A stretch of DNA of 64,000 nt from Yponomeuta sedellus (GCA_934045075.1 OW203745.1:9685873-9749872); one strand, 5' to 3'. Positions 10,501 through 22,332 are shown, numbered from the stretch's first letter. Notes: a model not told the origin generated them from the sequence alone. Program-made: numbers and translations.

Positions 10501-11028
10501 AAAAAAACCGGCCAAGTGCGAGTCAGACTCGCGCACCGAGGGTTCCGTACAAACCTGTATTATAGACCTGAGTATTTGGTATGAATTTCAATTTAATACC
10601 TCTACGCGTTTATGAGGAAATGGGTAGTAAGTTTAAAATTATTAAAAAAATATATATTATGAGATGTAACTAAAAATTTATGGTTTTCGTAATTTTTCCT
10701 TTATCTATGCTATAAGACGTTGCTTCGTACCAAATTTCAAGATTCTGAGTTCACGGGAAGCACCCTGTAGGTTTTGATTCCCTTGCAAGTGTCGAAAATT
10801 TGCGGCATAAACGGCTGTATCTTTTGATTGCGTTGGCTTAAAAGTTTGATTTTTTCACAGCTTCAAGGGACAGTAGACCTGAGTAATTGATATAAATTTC
10901 AGCTTCATGCCTCCACGCGTTCCTGAGAAAAAGGGTCTTGACAGACGGACGGACGGACGGACAGACGGACAACAAAGTGATCCTATAAGGGTTCCGTTTT
11001 TTCCTTTTGAGGTACGGAACCCTAAAAA
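10501..11028 (+). mobile_element. Repeat Q, full-length copy 1 (528 bp)
   Basis: Starts CCGGCCAAGTGCGAGTC and ends GAGGTACGGAACCCTAAAAA, with a (GACG)n-type GGACGGACGGAC run near the 3' end. Copy 2 (35133-35655) is nearly identical throughout. The family is widespread in Lepidoptera to my recollection. There is no open frame. Ends GGTTCCGTA...TACGGAACC are partly inverted. Confidence 0.9.
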
Positions 11029-11278
11029 CGAAATTATTTTACAGTTATTATTGTTTGTGTTTCTTTATAATTTTGTTTAGGAACGTTTTTTGTACATCCT
11101 TTAGTAGATCACAAGTAGGCCCCACCAGCGGCGACTTGTCTCCGATGAAGTGGAATCATTAAAGGACCTATGGCTGAAACAAGAGACGATCTGCCTAAGA
11201 AGGGAATTGCTGTATTATTCATCAAGCATAAAGGAGATAGGATAGGAGGTTTGCCAAAAGAGAAGTATCGGTTCAGTT

Positions 11279-12075
11279 CTTAGGGTTCAATAACTCAAAT
11301 GGAAAAACAGAACCCTTATAGAATCACTTTGTTGTTGGTCCGTCCGTTCGTCTGTTTGTCTAGATCATTTACCTTAGAAACGCGTAGAGATATTGAGTTG
11401 AAATTAAACCATGTAGTCCAGCCATACTCAAAGTGTGTTTTGCAGAACCACGGGGTTCCACGATATCCCTGTAGGGGTTCCGCAAGAATTTCGAAAAAAA
11501 AATCAAACACCTCTCACTGAGTAAAGTAATAAGTAAAGTAAACAAATAGTAACTGTTACATTGTAACTCGGAGTGCGTGCATGCAACGACTTATGAACGT
11601 TGGTGAAGCAAAGGTGATCTGTCAGGATCTTGGCAAGTGGCAGTCCCTGGTCTCTGCCTACCCCTCTGGGATACAGGCGTGAGGTTATGACTATGTTACG
11701 TTGTACTTTTATTATGCTTATTAATAAAGAATACATTTTTTAAACCAATTGTTTTATCAATTGGGTTCCGTAAAGTATTTCGCTTTCCAAAATGGTTCCG
11801 TCACCAAAAAAGTTTGAGAACATTGTAGTGAACATTGTACATTGTAGTGAAATCTACTCTCCCTTGAAGTTATGAAAAAAATCAAACTTCTAAGTTTTTT
11901 TTTATGAACACAAACGAGGCTACTTCTAAGTTAATGCAAAAATTATTTACGACCATTTATGCCGCAAAAAAACGTATATTTCGACACACAAGAAAATCAA
12001 AACTGATCGGGAACTTTCCGTTGACCGAGAACTATGGTATTTGGCAACTTATATCGTCTTATACTACTAATATAG
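11279..12075 (-). mobile_element. Repeat Q, old copy split by another insertion
   Basis: TTAGGGTTC, GAACCCTTATAGAATCACTT and GTCCGTCCGTTCGTCTG at 11279-11370 are the complement of Q's 3' end. After foreign sequence at about 11521-11745, Q resumes with TCTACTCTCCCTTGAAGTTA, GAAAAAAATCAAACTTCTAAG and TATGCCGCAAA. It is far more diverged than copies 1 and 2. Confidence 0.75.
11573..11682 (+). pseudogene. LINE-P ORF C-terminus, best-preserved scrap
   Basis: Open frame with R-A-C-M-Q-R-L-M-N-V-G-E-A-K, ICQD, then GKWQSLVSAYPSGIQA and stop, followed by GGTTATG. No stop inside the 36 codons. It lies within the old minus-strand Q element, so it inserted later than Q. Confidence 0.75.
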
Positions 12076-12266
12076 GAAAGATCTGAAACTATACATTTGT
12101 AATTACATCATAAAAAATGCTCGGAAAAAAGCGACTCGTGATTCCAAAAATATTAACGATATTGTTGTAACTACATATTGTACTCAACCCTCATCGTGAG
12201 AGTCCGAATAGCAATTGGGCATTTTTTTTTTAATGGAAGTTTTATATTCAGCCCAAAACAAGTACT

Positions 12267-12519
12267 GTCTGTTAGCTTTTAGAATATATCTCGGGCTCTA
12301 AAGTAGGCTTCGGTTTTCGCCAATTTTCGCCGGTTTTCGTGCTGATGATCGAGTTCTGATTTCGAAATTAAGTGTCATAATTATTAGCTCCCATTTTGAC
12401 ATTAAGTGTCTTATTAGTTCCGATTTCAAAATTAAGTGTCATATTAGTTTCGATATTTCTATTACACGAATATATCTGATTCTATCCGATCGCAGCCGAG
12501 GTATATTCTAAAAGCTAAC
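12267..12519. mobile_element. MITE family I, copy 2
   Basis: Ends GTCTGTTAGCTTTTAGAATA and TATTCTAAAAGCTAAC. Internal GTCATATTAGTTTCGAT and CGATTTC/AAATTAAGTGTC units are repeated. About 250 bp. Confidence 0.8.
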
Positions 12520-12744
12520 TATGATGATTAAGTATTGTATGTGGTCGTCCAGATTCTCTTAAGTTCTACTGTATTCCAGCCTCAGACCATATTGATCGAG
12601 ACTGATATCTGTATACAGACCAACTCTAGCTAAAACACCAACTGTTACTTTATGCCAAAAATCTAAACTACATGACGAATTCTCACCAGTAATATTTGCG
12701 TACTACCTACGTTAAATTTAACACAAAATATATACTGTTTCTTT

Positions 12745-12823
12745 ACTGCCAATAAATTGCAAATCATTATGATTTGCAATTTATTGGCAGTACTGTTTCT
12801 CTACTGCCAATAAATTGCAAAAT
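12745..12823. repeat. 23-bp palindrome plus third copy
   Basis: ACTGCCAATAAATTGCAAAT (12745 on) is followed after one base by its exact complement (12769-12791), then by a third forward copy at about 12802-12823. TACTGTTTCTnTACTGCC precedes both forward copies. Confidence 0.95.
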
Positions 12824-12826
12824 CAT

Positions 12827-12895
12827 AATCAGCCTAATGGTATCACGTTTGACTACCTTCAGGTCGTGTGTTCGATTCCCATTGGGAGCCATCGT
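12827..12895 (+). mobile_element. tRNA-like SINE head fragment
   Basis: CAGCCTAATGGTATCAC resembles box A and GTGTTCGATTCCCATTGG resembles box B, with a degenerate intervening arm. No 3' acceptor pairing was found, so it is a SINE scrap rather than a tRNA gene. Confidence 0.5.
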
Positions 12896-12898
12896 AAA

Positions 12899-13175
12899 TT
12901 TGTACACACGGCCCTGTTAGTCCGGATTGGTGGAGGCTTGCAAGACTAGTTGCTAGTGTTACTGTCAGAAGTTTCGAAGCTTCCCTAAGGCCTCTTACTT
13001 AACTTGACTTGGCTTAACGACTGCCACCTATCGACGGCACCCAGCACCAATTGCTTAACGTGCCTTGCAAAGCACCGAACCGCTCGGAAAAATGCCACTA
13101 GCGTTAGTCATGGACGGGTCACCCCTCCATGCACTGAACGCGCCCTATGTTGCTTAACCTTCGTTATCGTTTAAG
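12899..13175 (+). mobile_element. Repeat C, diverged copy
   Basis: GGATTGGTGGAGGCTTGCAA, ACTGTCAGAAGTTTC, GGCTTAACGACTGCCA, CTTAACGTGCCTTGC and GGTCACCCCTCCATGCA occur in family order. Confidence 0.75.
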
Positions 13176-13179
13176 ATCA

Positions 13180-14385
13180 CTCAGGCAGTCGGGGCTACGA
13201 GCGATTCCCTATAAGCGCAAGAAATGACAGTTGAAACAATCAGTAGAAATTCCTGTCCTCTTTACCTAAGTATTTGAGACGTCCAAGCATTAAAATATTC
13301 GTTGCATCTGAGATAGTGCTTAGCATTAGTTCAAATGTCATTGATTTTCCTTGAATGTACATAAACTCTAATGGCATCCAGCTATAGCATAAAGAATGTA
13401 ATATGCAATAATGCATTTAATTCGGGATGCAAAAAAAAGTGAACTGCCTGAATCGAAAACCATTTCGAGCTTAGCATCCAAACTACAGTATTTTTAATGT
13501 AAGAGAATTTTGTCATAAAAGATGAGCCTTATTTTAAGTAAATAATAATATTTAAATGCCCTTCATATGCCCTCTGAGGACCTCTATGATGACGTCACAT
13601 GTTAAATCGTCTGTGGTAGTAGTTATTCAGTGGAAAAACTACCTTTGTTGACAATGGCCTGTCAACTTCATCTGTCAAACACATCGATGTCATTCACATG
13701 TCACACTAAACCACAGACAAATCCAATCGCGAGCTCTACCTACACACAGAATATGTAACATATGACGTCACGCCGAATAATATTCATTTTAATTAAATAA
13801 CAATGATAAATACGATTAATAACGAAAAAAAAGAAATCAGTTTCTTAAAATTACGTCTACTATCAGAATATAAAATAAAATACGATCATAAAAAAAACTT
13901 TGCATCCCTAATTTAGTAATAGTTATTAAAAATTAAACCCATTCGCTAGGTTGGCTTACCTGCTCCATATAACACGCACCAAATACTGAACTATTTTAAG
14001 CGTGGCTGACTGTGAAATTCTGTATTCATTGTATCGTAAACGTCAGGATTCTGACAGCATTTGACGCGCATAATTAGGCGTCTGGCCGTGTTTTTCATGA
14101 AACACACGGATGTTACATCCGTGATGAAACATTACTGAATGACTGAAATCATTAGTTTTATTCTTCTGCCTCTCCCAACAAAATGATTCGTGCAGGTAAA
14201 ACGTTTTTTTTTGTAGCATTAAAAAGTTAAAATTACTTTGCTGAATTCCGCCAACAATCCCACAAGCACCATGCGGTTAGCTAATGCACCGCCCTCCCTC
14301 CCACTTTTTCAAGCAGAAGCAAGACACGAACACACCACCACCAACACCAATACTTGTTTGAGAAAACACGCGACGCGTTTCGTTC
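13180..14385. other. Unrecognised stretch with two TGACGTCA sites
   Basis: TGACGTCA palindromes sit at 13590-13597 and 13763-13770, within inverted flanks (TGACGTCACATGTTA / TAACATATGACGTCA; GTCTGTGG / CCACAGAC). This suggests an old foldback element of about 190 bp. No gene seen. Confidence 0.45.
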
Positions 14386-14389
14386 TTTT

Positions 14390-14530
14390 TGTAGCTTTCG
14401 TAAGTACTACACATTAATTATTGAAATCTGGATTAATAAACTTGAAGCGTACGACCAAGTCTCGCTCGGACTCTTCCGACAAAAATTCAAGTAAATTAAC
14501 CCGGATTTAAATCAATAATGTTTTGTTTTA
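14390..14530. mobile_element. Repeat M, foldback, diverged
   Basis: CTTTCGTAAGTACTACACATT at the left; ATTATTGAAATCTGGATTAA and TTAACCCGGATTTAAATCAA are inverted arms. The centre GTCTCGCTCGGACTC resembles GTTTCGCTCCGATTC at 27628. Confidence 0.6.
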
Positions 14531-14809
14531 CACGTAAACGATCAATCTCAATCTAAATTGGTGAATCAGTACAATTCACAGTGTTCATTGAGCAATGTGG
14601 AACAAGTACCTAACTCTCTTTGATTTAATGTCGAGATAACGGTTTAGCAATACTGTCAGCATTATCTTACTGTTAGTGTCTGATTCATTCTCCTGCATCC
14701 GACCCTACTACCGTGTTTGGCAAGTTATATGGTTTTGATTTGACCTCATTATTGGAGTTCACTTCCGAATAACAACCATCCGAGAAGCAATCCATATTTG
14801 TTCACTGTT

Positions 14810-15300
14810 TAGTGGGCTTTTAGCTAACAAAGAGATGAAAACGAACTTAGTCAACTGGTTGCTTCGAAATAGCTTGTACCACATGTTTGTTGTGTAGGGC
14901 TGGAGGGTTGATTGTATTGATAGAGTCTAAGTCATCTAAGTCAACAATTCGAATAGTCCGCTAATTACGAAGTGACCAAAAAATATTTTTAAACTTATTT
15001 TATGACCTGAATCTAAAGTGCCTGGCTACCCAAAGCACAGGGTATCCTAGTTTGGGAGCCAGGACGCACTCATGTAACTAAACTGTGCAAATAAATTATT
15101 TTCATTTAGTTTCGTTTCGTTTCAATTCATCTCATTATTTTAGTGAGCTTTTATAAATTAGACAACTCGTTGTTTCGATTAAGTTTGGCCCACGTATATT
15201 TTTCGAGTAGGGCTTGAGGGCTGATAGTGTTGACAGAGTCTAAGTGAACAATTCCATTAGTTCGCTGCTTATTACGAAGTGACCATCATTATGAGTGTTT
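14810..15300. repeat. Old direct duplication split by a SINE fragment
   Basis: GTAGGGCTGGAGGGTTGATTG...GAGTCTAAG...TTACGAAGTGACCA (14895-14980) recurs as GTAGGGCTTGAGGGCTGATAG...GAGTCTAAG...TTACGAAGTGACCA (15208-15285). Between them lies a SINE-F/G body scrap (CACAGGGTATCCTAGTTTGG, 15035) ending AAATAAATTATTTTC. Confidence 0.65.
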
Positions 15301-16545
15301 GAGGACATTACTTTTGTATTTCTTTTTCTCAACCTGTGTAAAATGAAACAAAATAAATTAAAGTTTAAAATTAAACACACGTTGTGGCTGCATAGAACAA
15401 TAAATTAGAATAGACAGGCTTCATAAATATGTTAGTAATCATTTATACTTCTTACATAATGCTTACTTTTATTATCCAATATATAAAAATCTCTTGTCTG
15501 CATATTTATCCATTTTTATGATTTGTTTTATGTATTTAGTTCTGAGAATAGGTCATAAGCCACAGATGTCTATGCTCTGAATCATAAGTTAACAAAACGT
15601 CGAAACAAGTGAGTCAGCAAGTAACCATGTAATAATTGAGTTGTGGCAAATAGACAGTCAAATAATTGTAACTCCTTAAAATGGAAAAGGCTTGTAGACA
15701 GGCACCATTTAGCCAGTTGTAATGGTTATGGAATTTTGCCTCAGCAAAACGCACCTCGAAGGTACTACGGCTGTCTTGAACGACCTCTTACAGTACCAAT
15801 CTTTACTTAAGGCCCAGGTTAAGGTCCCCTCAAAAGGGAAGTACGACATAACAATAAAAGGGAATACGCATCGCATAACAACAGAACTAACGAGTCCTCT
15901 GCAAATACCATCCCGGCGTCCGCCGATGGCACGGTAGGAATTGACTCGCAAAAAATCGATTCGTCCGATCGATTCGAACGATACGTCATGTCAACGACCC
16001 GACGGACGTGGGAATCCTGGCTGGTTGACATTACTGGATGCTATGGCATTGGAGGCAGAAGAAAAGTTTAAATAAGGCCTTGGGGAAAAAGTTGCAACGT
16101 TCGAAACAAAAGACTGTCGAAAATGAGAAAAAGTGCTTGGAGAATGCCGATCGGGGCTGAGAGAGAAAATTAAATGGATATCATGACAAACCTAGGTATA
16201 CACTCGTTCTAGGACATAGGCTTTGTCTCCAAGAGAGAAAGAGAGAGGGGACGGGAGCATAGTCTAATCAACGCGTGACCACATTTTGAGCGCTGAGCTA
16301 AGCACTTCAGACACTAAGGTTTTTCTCACCAAGTTTCCGTCACTGTTAGCGAGAGGTATCGCTACAACGACATTATATGGTGGTCATAAAAGTTTTCTGG
16401 TGTAGCCCCAAAGAACTAGGATGAGGTAAGTTAAGGTATTTACTTCCAAAAACTTAAATCGAACCACACATCTGTCTCTAGAACGACTTTCTAATCAGTG
16501 TAACAAACTTTAGGCGTTCATAAACCAAAATATAATCCTCAAAAC
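15301..16545. other. Unrecognised low-repeat stretch
   Basis: A 71-codon open frame at 15722-15937 has no recognisable domain, and the opposite strand is open too. No splice-bounded exon was identified. A GAGAAAGAGAGAGG tract lies near 16230. Confidence 0.4.
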
Positions 16546-16896
16546 AAGTCAAATAGTTATACTATTTTTATTTTTAATGCACTAACCCGTGCTAAGGACA
16601 AATTTAAAAACCTATTTAGTATAATCATGTGGGTACAGTGATATCAATCCGATTTAAAACCTAACTGCAAAGTAGGTAGTCGGGGCTGTAAGAGATGCAA
16701 TTTGCTTAAGCCAGATGTCGCTGCCTGTACGTAATACAGAGAATAGTGTAATGAGGTTTGAAATTTCACTGATGCCGGTGAGTCGCCCATTGGCTCAATT
16801 GGTAGAGCGCTGGCACGGATAGCCAGAGGTTGCGGGTTCGAATCCCGGCATGGGTGAAATTTTTAGCCTCTAAATAGGTTTTTAAGTCAACTAGTT
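16546..16896 (+). mobile_element. SINE-A with inverted 5' tail and TSD
   Basis: Target duplication AAGTCAAATAGTT / AAGTCAACTAGTT at 16546-16558 and 16884-16896. The element opens with the complement of its own 3' tail (ATGCACTAACCCGTGCTAAG). It then switches to the leader (TCATGTGGGTACAGTG) and tRNA-like domain, and ends at CCTCTAAATAGG. Confidence 0.9.
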
Positions 16897-17135
16897 TTCA
16901 CTATATATTATTATTATTATATATATTTATTCACTAAAAATAATGCGAAATTAGTTTGACAAACTGCTAATGCAGTTTATAGGCAAGCTCTTGGTAATTT
17001 ACTCAACTAACATTACTTTCTACACAACTAACATTATCGATAATATTTTACGTCTACAAACTACTAAACATTAATATGGCTTATTACTCGACTTCAATAA
17101 GGATGGGGTAATCAATTACACGTACATATTACTTA

Positions 17136-17345
17136 CTAGCTGTGCCCCGCGGTTTATCGATTTTCCCATGGAAATAAGGTATTTTCCCGCAGTAAAACGT
17201 AGCCTGTGTGTTACTAAAGGGTGTCAGCTAACTCCATACCAAATTTTATTAAAATTGCTCAGGCGGTTTAGACGTGAAGTACTAACAAACATACACACTC
17301 ACAAACTTTTGCCTTTATAATATTACAATGTGATGTGATTTTAAC
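17136..17345 (+). mobile_element. Repeat L, copy 1
   Basis: Begins TACTAGCTGTGCCCCGCGG. It contains GGTATTTTCCCGCAG, AACTCCATACCAAATTTTAT and ACACTCACAAACTTTTGCC, and ends at TTTATAATATTACAATGTGA. Copy at 18090-18310. Confidence 0.75.
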
Positions 17346-17715
17346 TATTATACATTTATAAATTTAATATCACCTTCATTTCCAGTACCTCGTGTTGTGG
17401 TGTAACCACACGCGGTGTTGGCTATACAATACAGGGTCACTCTCACACGAACATTCTTAATGGGACCGGACATTAAAACCCTTTTTTGAGGGACACGTTT
17501 AATTCCAAAAGACAAAGACGGGAAATAAATAAACGCCAATAACGATGTTCATTAAATGGAAAGGAAATGGAAGCACAATCGACCGCAAAAAATCGAAAAA
17601 ACCCGATCCGATTCTGTATCGATATTGGAGGATACAGAGTGACTAACTGCAGAAGGTTACATTTCAACTAATCACAATCGTACACTCCACAAGAGAGAAA
17701 ACGTATGTTCGTTTT

Positions 17716-17890
17716 GATATCAACCCTTGTATGCCCCCACTGCTGGGGCACGGGTCTCTTCCTGCATCGCAGGAAGGTTAGGACATATTCCACCACGGGG
17801 GCCAAGTCCGGGTTGGTGTAGAATTGTAAGACAGTGCCGGGTCTTACTGTCAGAAGTTATCAAGCAGCCTATAAGGCCTTTGACATGTTT
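17716..17890 (+). mobile_element. Repeat C
   Basis: ATCAACCCTTGTATG, CCCACTGCTGGGGCACGGG, CTGCATCGCAGGAAGG and GGGGGCCAAGTCCGGGTTGG mark the 5' part. It ends within GGCCTTTGACATG. Confidence 0.85.
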
Positions 17891-17929
17891 GTTTACTTTT
17901 GGTTTATTGCAAGTAATTGCAACCCCTCG

Positions 17930-18040
17930 GTATTATTATTATTAAAATTCTTTATTGCATAAAAAATTTCCACATAAATTTTCCACATAGGTAGATAATG
18001 CTAAGTAGCTTAATGCTACTTAGCATTATCTACCAGCTAA
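17930..18040 (-). mobile_element. Repeat R with 18-bp hairpin
   Basis: GTAGATAATGCTAAGTAG (17991-18008) and its exact complement (18016-18033) enclose seven bases. On the minus strand GCAATAAAGAATTTTAATAA suggests a polyadenylation signal and an (ATA)n tail. A second copy at 32870-32960 has only one hairpin arm. Confidence 0.7.
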
Positions 18041-18089
18041 CCTAAGTTTTGGAGACAAGATTAGTAGATAGTGGAATATTAAACAATTA

Positions 18090-18310
18090 TTGTTACCCGC
18101 GGTTCATCGATTCCCCCATGGGAATAAGATATTTTCCCGCAGTAAAAACTACTCTATGTGTTAACCTAGGTTATTGGCTAACTCCACACCAAATTTTATT
18201 AAAATCACTCCAGCCGTTTAGACGCGAAGAAGTAACAAATTTACACACTCACAAAATTTCGCCTTTATAATATAAGTGTGAAGTGATGTGATAATGATGT
18301 GATTTTGATG
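18090..18310 (+). mobile_element. Repeat L, copy 2
   Basis: TACCCGCGGTTCATCGATTC, AGATATTTTCCCGCAG, GGCTAACTCCACACC and TTTCGCCTTTATAATATAAG match copy 1. It ends in a duplicated GTGATGTGAT. Confidence 0.75.
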
Positions 18311-19590
18311 TGGTTCCTTGGGAAATCCCGTACTTTTGCTAAAAAAGAGTCATTGTATGATATTATTCACAAAAAAAAATAATTTGTTCATAAAATGCTA
18401 TGGAGAACTGTCAAATCAATGGTACACACAACAGTGGTGACATCTGTAGCGAGCAGTAGGCACTTTTAAGCTCATTGAAAATTTTTGCGATGCTCCTGTA
18501 TTTACAGCGCAACCTCTGTGCCCTTTTATTGAACCCGCGGTACGATTAAGATTAATCAGAGCCGATTATCGAAAGGAAGGCAGGGTCAATTATTGCTCAT
18601 TAAAATCAGTGACGCCTTACTGTGGAAGAAATAGAATGAAACAGTTGAGCAACATTTTATTTTAAACAAAATAATACAGTATTTCCTAATGACTGACGTT
18701 GCTCATACGTATATATTTATTATTATTTATTTATTTATTATATTTATAGTATTATTCGTATATATTTACGTAAAAAACGGATCTAATGGGACGGATGACG
18801 GATGTTTTTTTATGAAATAAACCGCTGAATTTTTTTTTCATGGTTAATTATAAGGTAAAATGTAATTATCTTAATTCCCGATGTGTCGGTAGCGTTGCAG
18901 TTGCCGTGACTACGGCTAGCCTGGCTGAGGTGGCGAGTACAGTCAATGAGCCGATTTCGACACAAATTCACAATGAAATTAATAGATGGCGCTCACAGGG
19001 CGTGTCAATAGAAGAACCGGAATACAGCTGTCAAAATAAATCTGTGCTGAGCAAAGTTGACAGACGTGTACCTGTTCTTGTATGTGCACTCAAAAGTATT
19101 TAATAAGCGCCATCTTTGAAGTTCTTTGTGAATTTGTGCTGAAAACGGCTAATAATTTTATTTACGGCTTCGCTTTCTATGCTGAACTTGATATCTTGAA
19201 AAACCAGAAAATAACTAAAGCAGAATATGACTAGAGTAGAATATTAACAGTGCGGAATATGACTTATAAAGTTATAACGACTTTAATCATGACTAAAAGC
19301 AGATTATGACTAAAACCGAAGATGAAGAAGACCGGCAGCTTTTGAAAAGTGTATTGTGTATTGAGTGTGTTTCTGTTGTAGATTCCAAGTTAACGAAGGA
19401 AGCTTACCCTAATTTGGGAACGTTACCACTTTGCCAATAATTGTAAAGTTTAAGCTGCTGCCTGTGATGTGTCAATTTGTTCCAATAAATGTCATTATTT
19501 ATTCTTGGTTTTTTAAAGCACCCGTAGAGGCATTTTATTTCATCTGTGGTTACATATTTTCCTTGTAAAGTTCTGTTGGGCATAACGAGG
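18311..19590. other. Unrecognised stretch
   Basis: An 87-codon open frame at 18840-19103 has no domain I recognise. AT-only runs at 18715-18770. Not supported as a gene. Confidence 0.4.
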
Positions 19591-19592
19591 AT

Positions 19593-19858
19593 GACATGGT
19601 CACCAAGGGAACCGAGCCCTCCATAAATAAAAAGCATTAAAAAAATAGTCCACGACTATTTTAGTGAGCATTGTTGGAGTGACATGGTCACCAAGTGAAC
19701 CGAACCCTCCGTAAATAAAAATGATTAAAAAATAGTCCACAGACTATTTTAGTGAGCATTGTTGGAGTGACATGGTCACCAAAAGTACAGAACCCTCCAT
19801 AAATAAAAAGGATACAAAAAAAAGTCCACAGACTATTTTAGTGAGCATTGTTGGAGTG
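19593..19858. repeat. 88-bp tandem repeat, three units
   Basis: Units start at 19593, 19681 and 19769 with GACATGGTCACCAA and share ACCCTCC(A/G)TAAATAAAAA, ATAGTCCAC(A)GACTATTTTAG and GAGCATTGTTGGAGTG. Each unit has a short inverted motif, AATAGTC-GACTATT. Confidence 0.95.
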
Positions 19859-20667
19859 TCATCTTGCGTTTTTATAGATAAGGTCGTAATTGTCAAACGT
19901 CTAAGCCTGCCACAAATCGAAGCCAGTTTTTTTTGTTTCGTTTGGACCCAACCATAGCAAGCGCACTTGATTACAGCCACTTTTATTCAACGACTTTAAT
20001 ATTAGCCTGATATTCAGAAAGATAAAAAGCTGAAAAAAAACAATCGTAAAAGTTATTGCCAAACACAAAATCTAATCTAATAAAAAAAAACATCTAGAGC
20101 CAAATAAAAAACAATTTAGTACTTTTGGTACTAGGCCTGTCTAATTTGTGGTACTAGGTACCTACTTCGAGAAAGATATTTCTATCAAAACACGACAAGC
20201 CTGCTCTACCTACAGTATGATTTAGTAGAATCTGTACTCTACAGAGTGGAAGGTACATTTTTACCGGTATATTTTTTCTAGTGAATCTCCTTCAACGGGG
20301 TTGGCATTCAGCTTTTGCAAAAGGAATTCCCATTATACGGTAATTTTTGCAGGGTTTCAAGATGTGATTGGAAGTAACTTAGTTCTTGCTTGCAATGTCC
20401 AGGGTAAAAGACTTTTTAAATTAAGAACTAACAGGAAGTGACGTCCTGATGACAACGACAATTTGTCGACGACGACGTAAAATATTCTTATCTATATTCA
20501 TATTCATTTATTCAGTTTAGGTAACAACATCGTCAATTTATATTTTAAGTATAAGACCAAACCAGAAGCTTACATTATTCATTATAACGTAATTAAAATT
20601 TTATAATTAATACAAATAAATCTGTATGATCAATTAACAATGAAAATAATATATCGGTAATAATACT
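19859..20667. other. AT-rich unrecognised stretch
   Basis: No open frame of note. GACGACGACGTAAAATATTC (about 20470) is a minor GAC run. No repeat family recognised. Confidence 0.4.
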
Positions 20668-20850
20668 ATGTCAGAGACCTCACGGGCGGCTTGATAACTT
20701 CTGACAGTAAGGTTTGCCCACAGAACAGTCTTACAATCCTCCACCAACCCGGACTTGGCCCACGTGGTGGAGTATGGCCTAACTTTCCTGCGACGCAGGA
20801 AGAGACCAGTGCCCCAGCAGTGGGGACCTACAACGGTTGACATCGATCGA
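20668..20850 (-). mobile_element. Repeat C
   Basis: Complement shows the 5' part: CCCCACTGCTGGGGCACTGG, GGTTGGTGGAGGATTGTAAG and ACTGTCAGAAGTTATCAAGC. Confidence 0.85.
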
Positions 20851-21654
20851 TCGAATAATATAATGTCAAAAGTCTTATGTAGGTATAACTTCATCAACGT
20901 AATTTGCAATAGATTTTGTACGAAGTTTTCTTTGTAGAAGTTGTCGCCTGTTACTTATCTTATCCCCAACAAGCAATAGAGAATAGTCCTACTCAATCAA
21001 AAAATTGCGCTGATTAGTAAAGCTTAATACTATATGCGCAAAAAATATCTTCCTACGCCCACAATATTTTTGAATAAATTTTGACGTAATTGACCTATCC
21101 AACGATACTATATTCTCAATAGAGACGATAAAAAATTACTTTTCCCTTCTAACGACGATATATATAATTTCATAGATTTGGTTCTATGAAATATAATTGA
21201 ATGGAACGGAACGGATTGAAACGGAACGGAACAGAATGGAACAGATCTAGTTCCATAGGCCTTGATCGTCCGTTGTGTGAGTAATTATGTCGTGCCGTTA
21301 TCGTTCCTCACATTTGGGAGGCTGTAGGTTTGACACGGAATACAACAACCACTTTATTTTATAAGTTACGTAAAGTGCATATTCGGTAGGAGAATACGCT
21401 AATTAATCGTAGGCAAGATTTATAATCGAACAGCGAAGTGATTCTTGGGCGGCGATTATGATTGGCGATTTCTAATGGAGAGATATGAGGCATTCAAATT
21501 TCCTGACGATGTTTACTTAGTGGATGGGATTGCTACAAGTTCTCGAATGCACGTAATTTATGAATCAAAGTTAATTCATACCGGAATTGAGCCAACTGGC
21601 TGGCGATTGTGAGGCAAGGGTGGTAGCGTATACTACCGACAAAGCTACCACCGA
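20851..21654. other. Unrecognised stretch with (GGAAC)n-like tract
   Basis: About 21198-21245 is a degenerate pentanucleotide tract, GGAACGGAACGGATTGAAAC. Otherwise nothing was recognised. Confidence 0.5.
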
Positions 21655-21820
21655 GTTTGTATGGCCCCACCGCTAGGGCACGGGTCTCTTCCTGCATCGC
21701 ATTATACTCGACCACGGGCCAAGTCCGGGTTGGTGGACGATTGTAAGACAGTGTTGGGCCCATAAGGCCTCGGATACGGCTTAACCACTGCCATTACATG
21801 GCGGCAAGCACCAACGGCAT
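21655..21820 (+). mobile_element. Repeat C with deletions
   Basis: TTGTATGGCCCCACCGCTAGG, GGGCACGGGTCTCTTCCTG and GGCCAAGTCCGGGTTGGTGG are present. The AGGAAGG segment and the TACTGTCAGAAG segment are deleted. Confidence 0.8.
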
Positions 21821-22156
21821 TTGAATAATACTCGAAAAAAAAAAAATGCATCCAATCATTTTCTCGCGCGCTGCGCACTCCCAACTTGTTGAGTATTTCA
21901 TAACCGACGACTGAAGTATGGAGCTAAAAGGAATACAGCCTGCCTGCAATATCCGGCAGCGCTGGAAACTGTAACGAGAGGTGAGGCGGTACAGCAGCAA
22001 GAAAAAATGTGAAGATTCTATCTAGTTTTTATGTATGGAAGCCTATATAGAAGAAGAAGAAGAAGGACATTTATTATAGACACAATACACACGCCACAAT
22101 GACAAAACAATCGTAAAACATAGTATTTTCTAAGGTTAACACGAGCACTAGACATA

Positions 22157-22332
22157 ATTAAAACTGTTTTTATACGCATTTATGCTCGTTTATTACATTT
22201 TTATACCTTCTGTCACTTCTGTCACCTCAGTCATCCGAGACCACGGCACCTGAAAAAGTGCCGAAACGTCGGAAAATTGTAAAAATGTAATAAAAAAGAG
22301 CATAAATCCGTAAAAAATAGTTTTAATTAAAC
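22157..22332. mobile_element. Foldback element with GAAACGTCGG core
   Basis: AACTGTTTTTATACGCATTT / GCTCGTTTATTACATTTTTA at the left mirror TAAAAATGTAATAAAAAAGA / GCATAAATCCGTAAAAAATA at the right. The core holds GAGACCACGGCACCTG and GTGCCGAAACGTCGG. The core is shared in style with 36483-36686. Confidence 0.75.
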
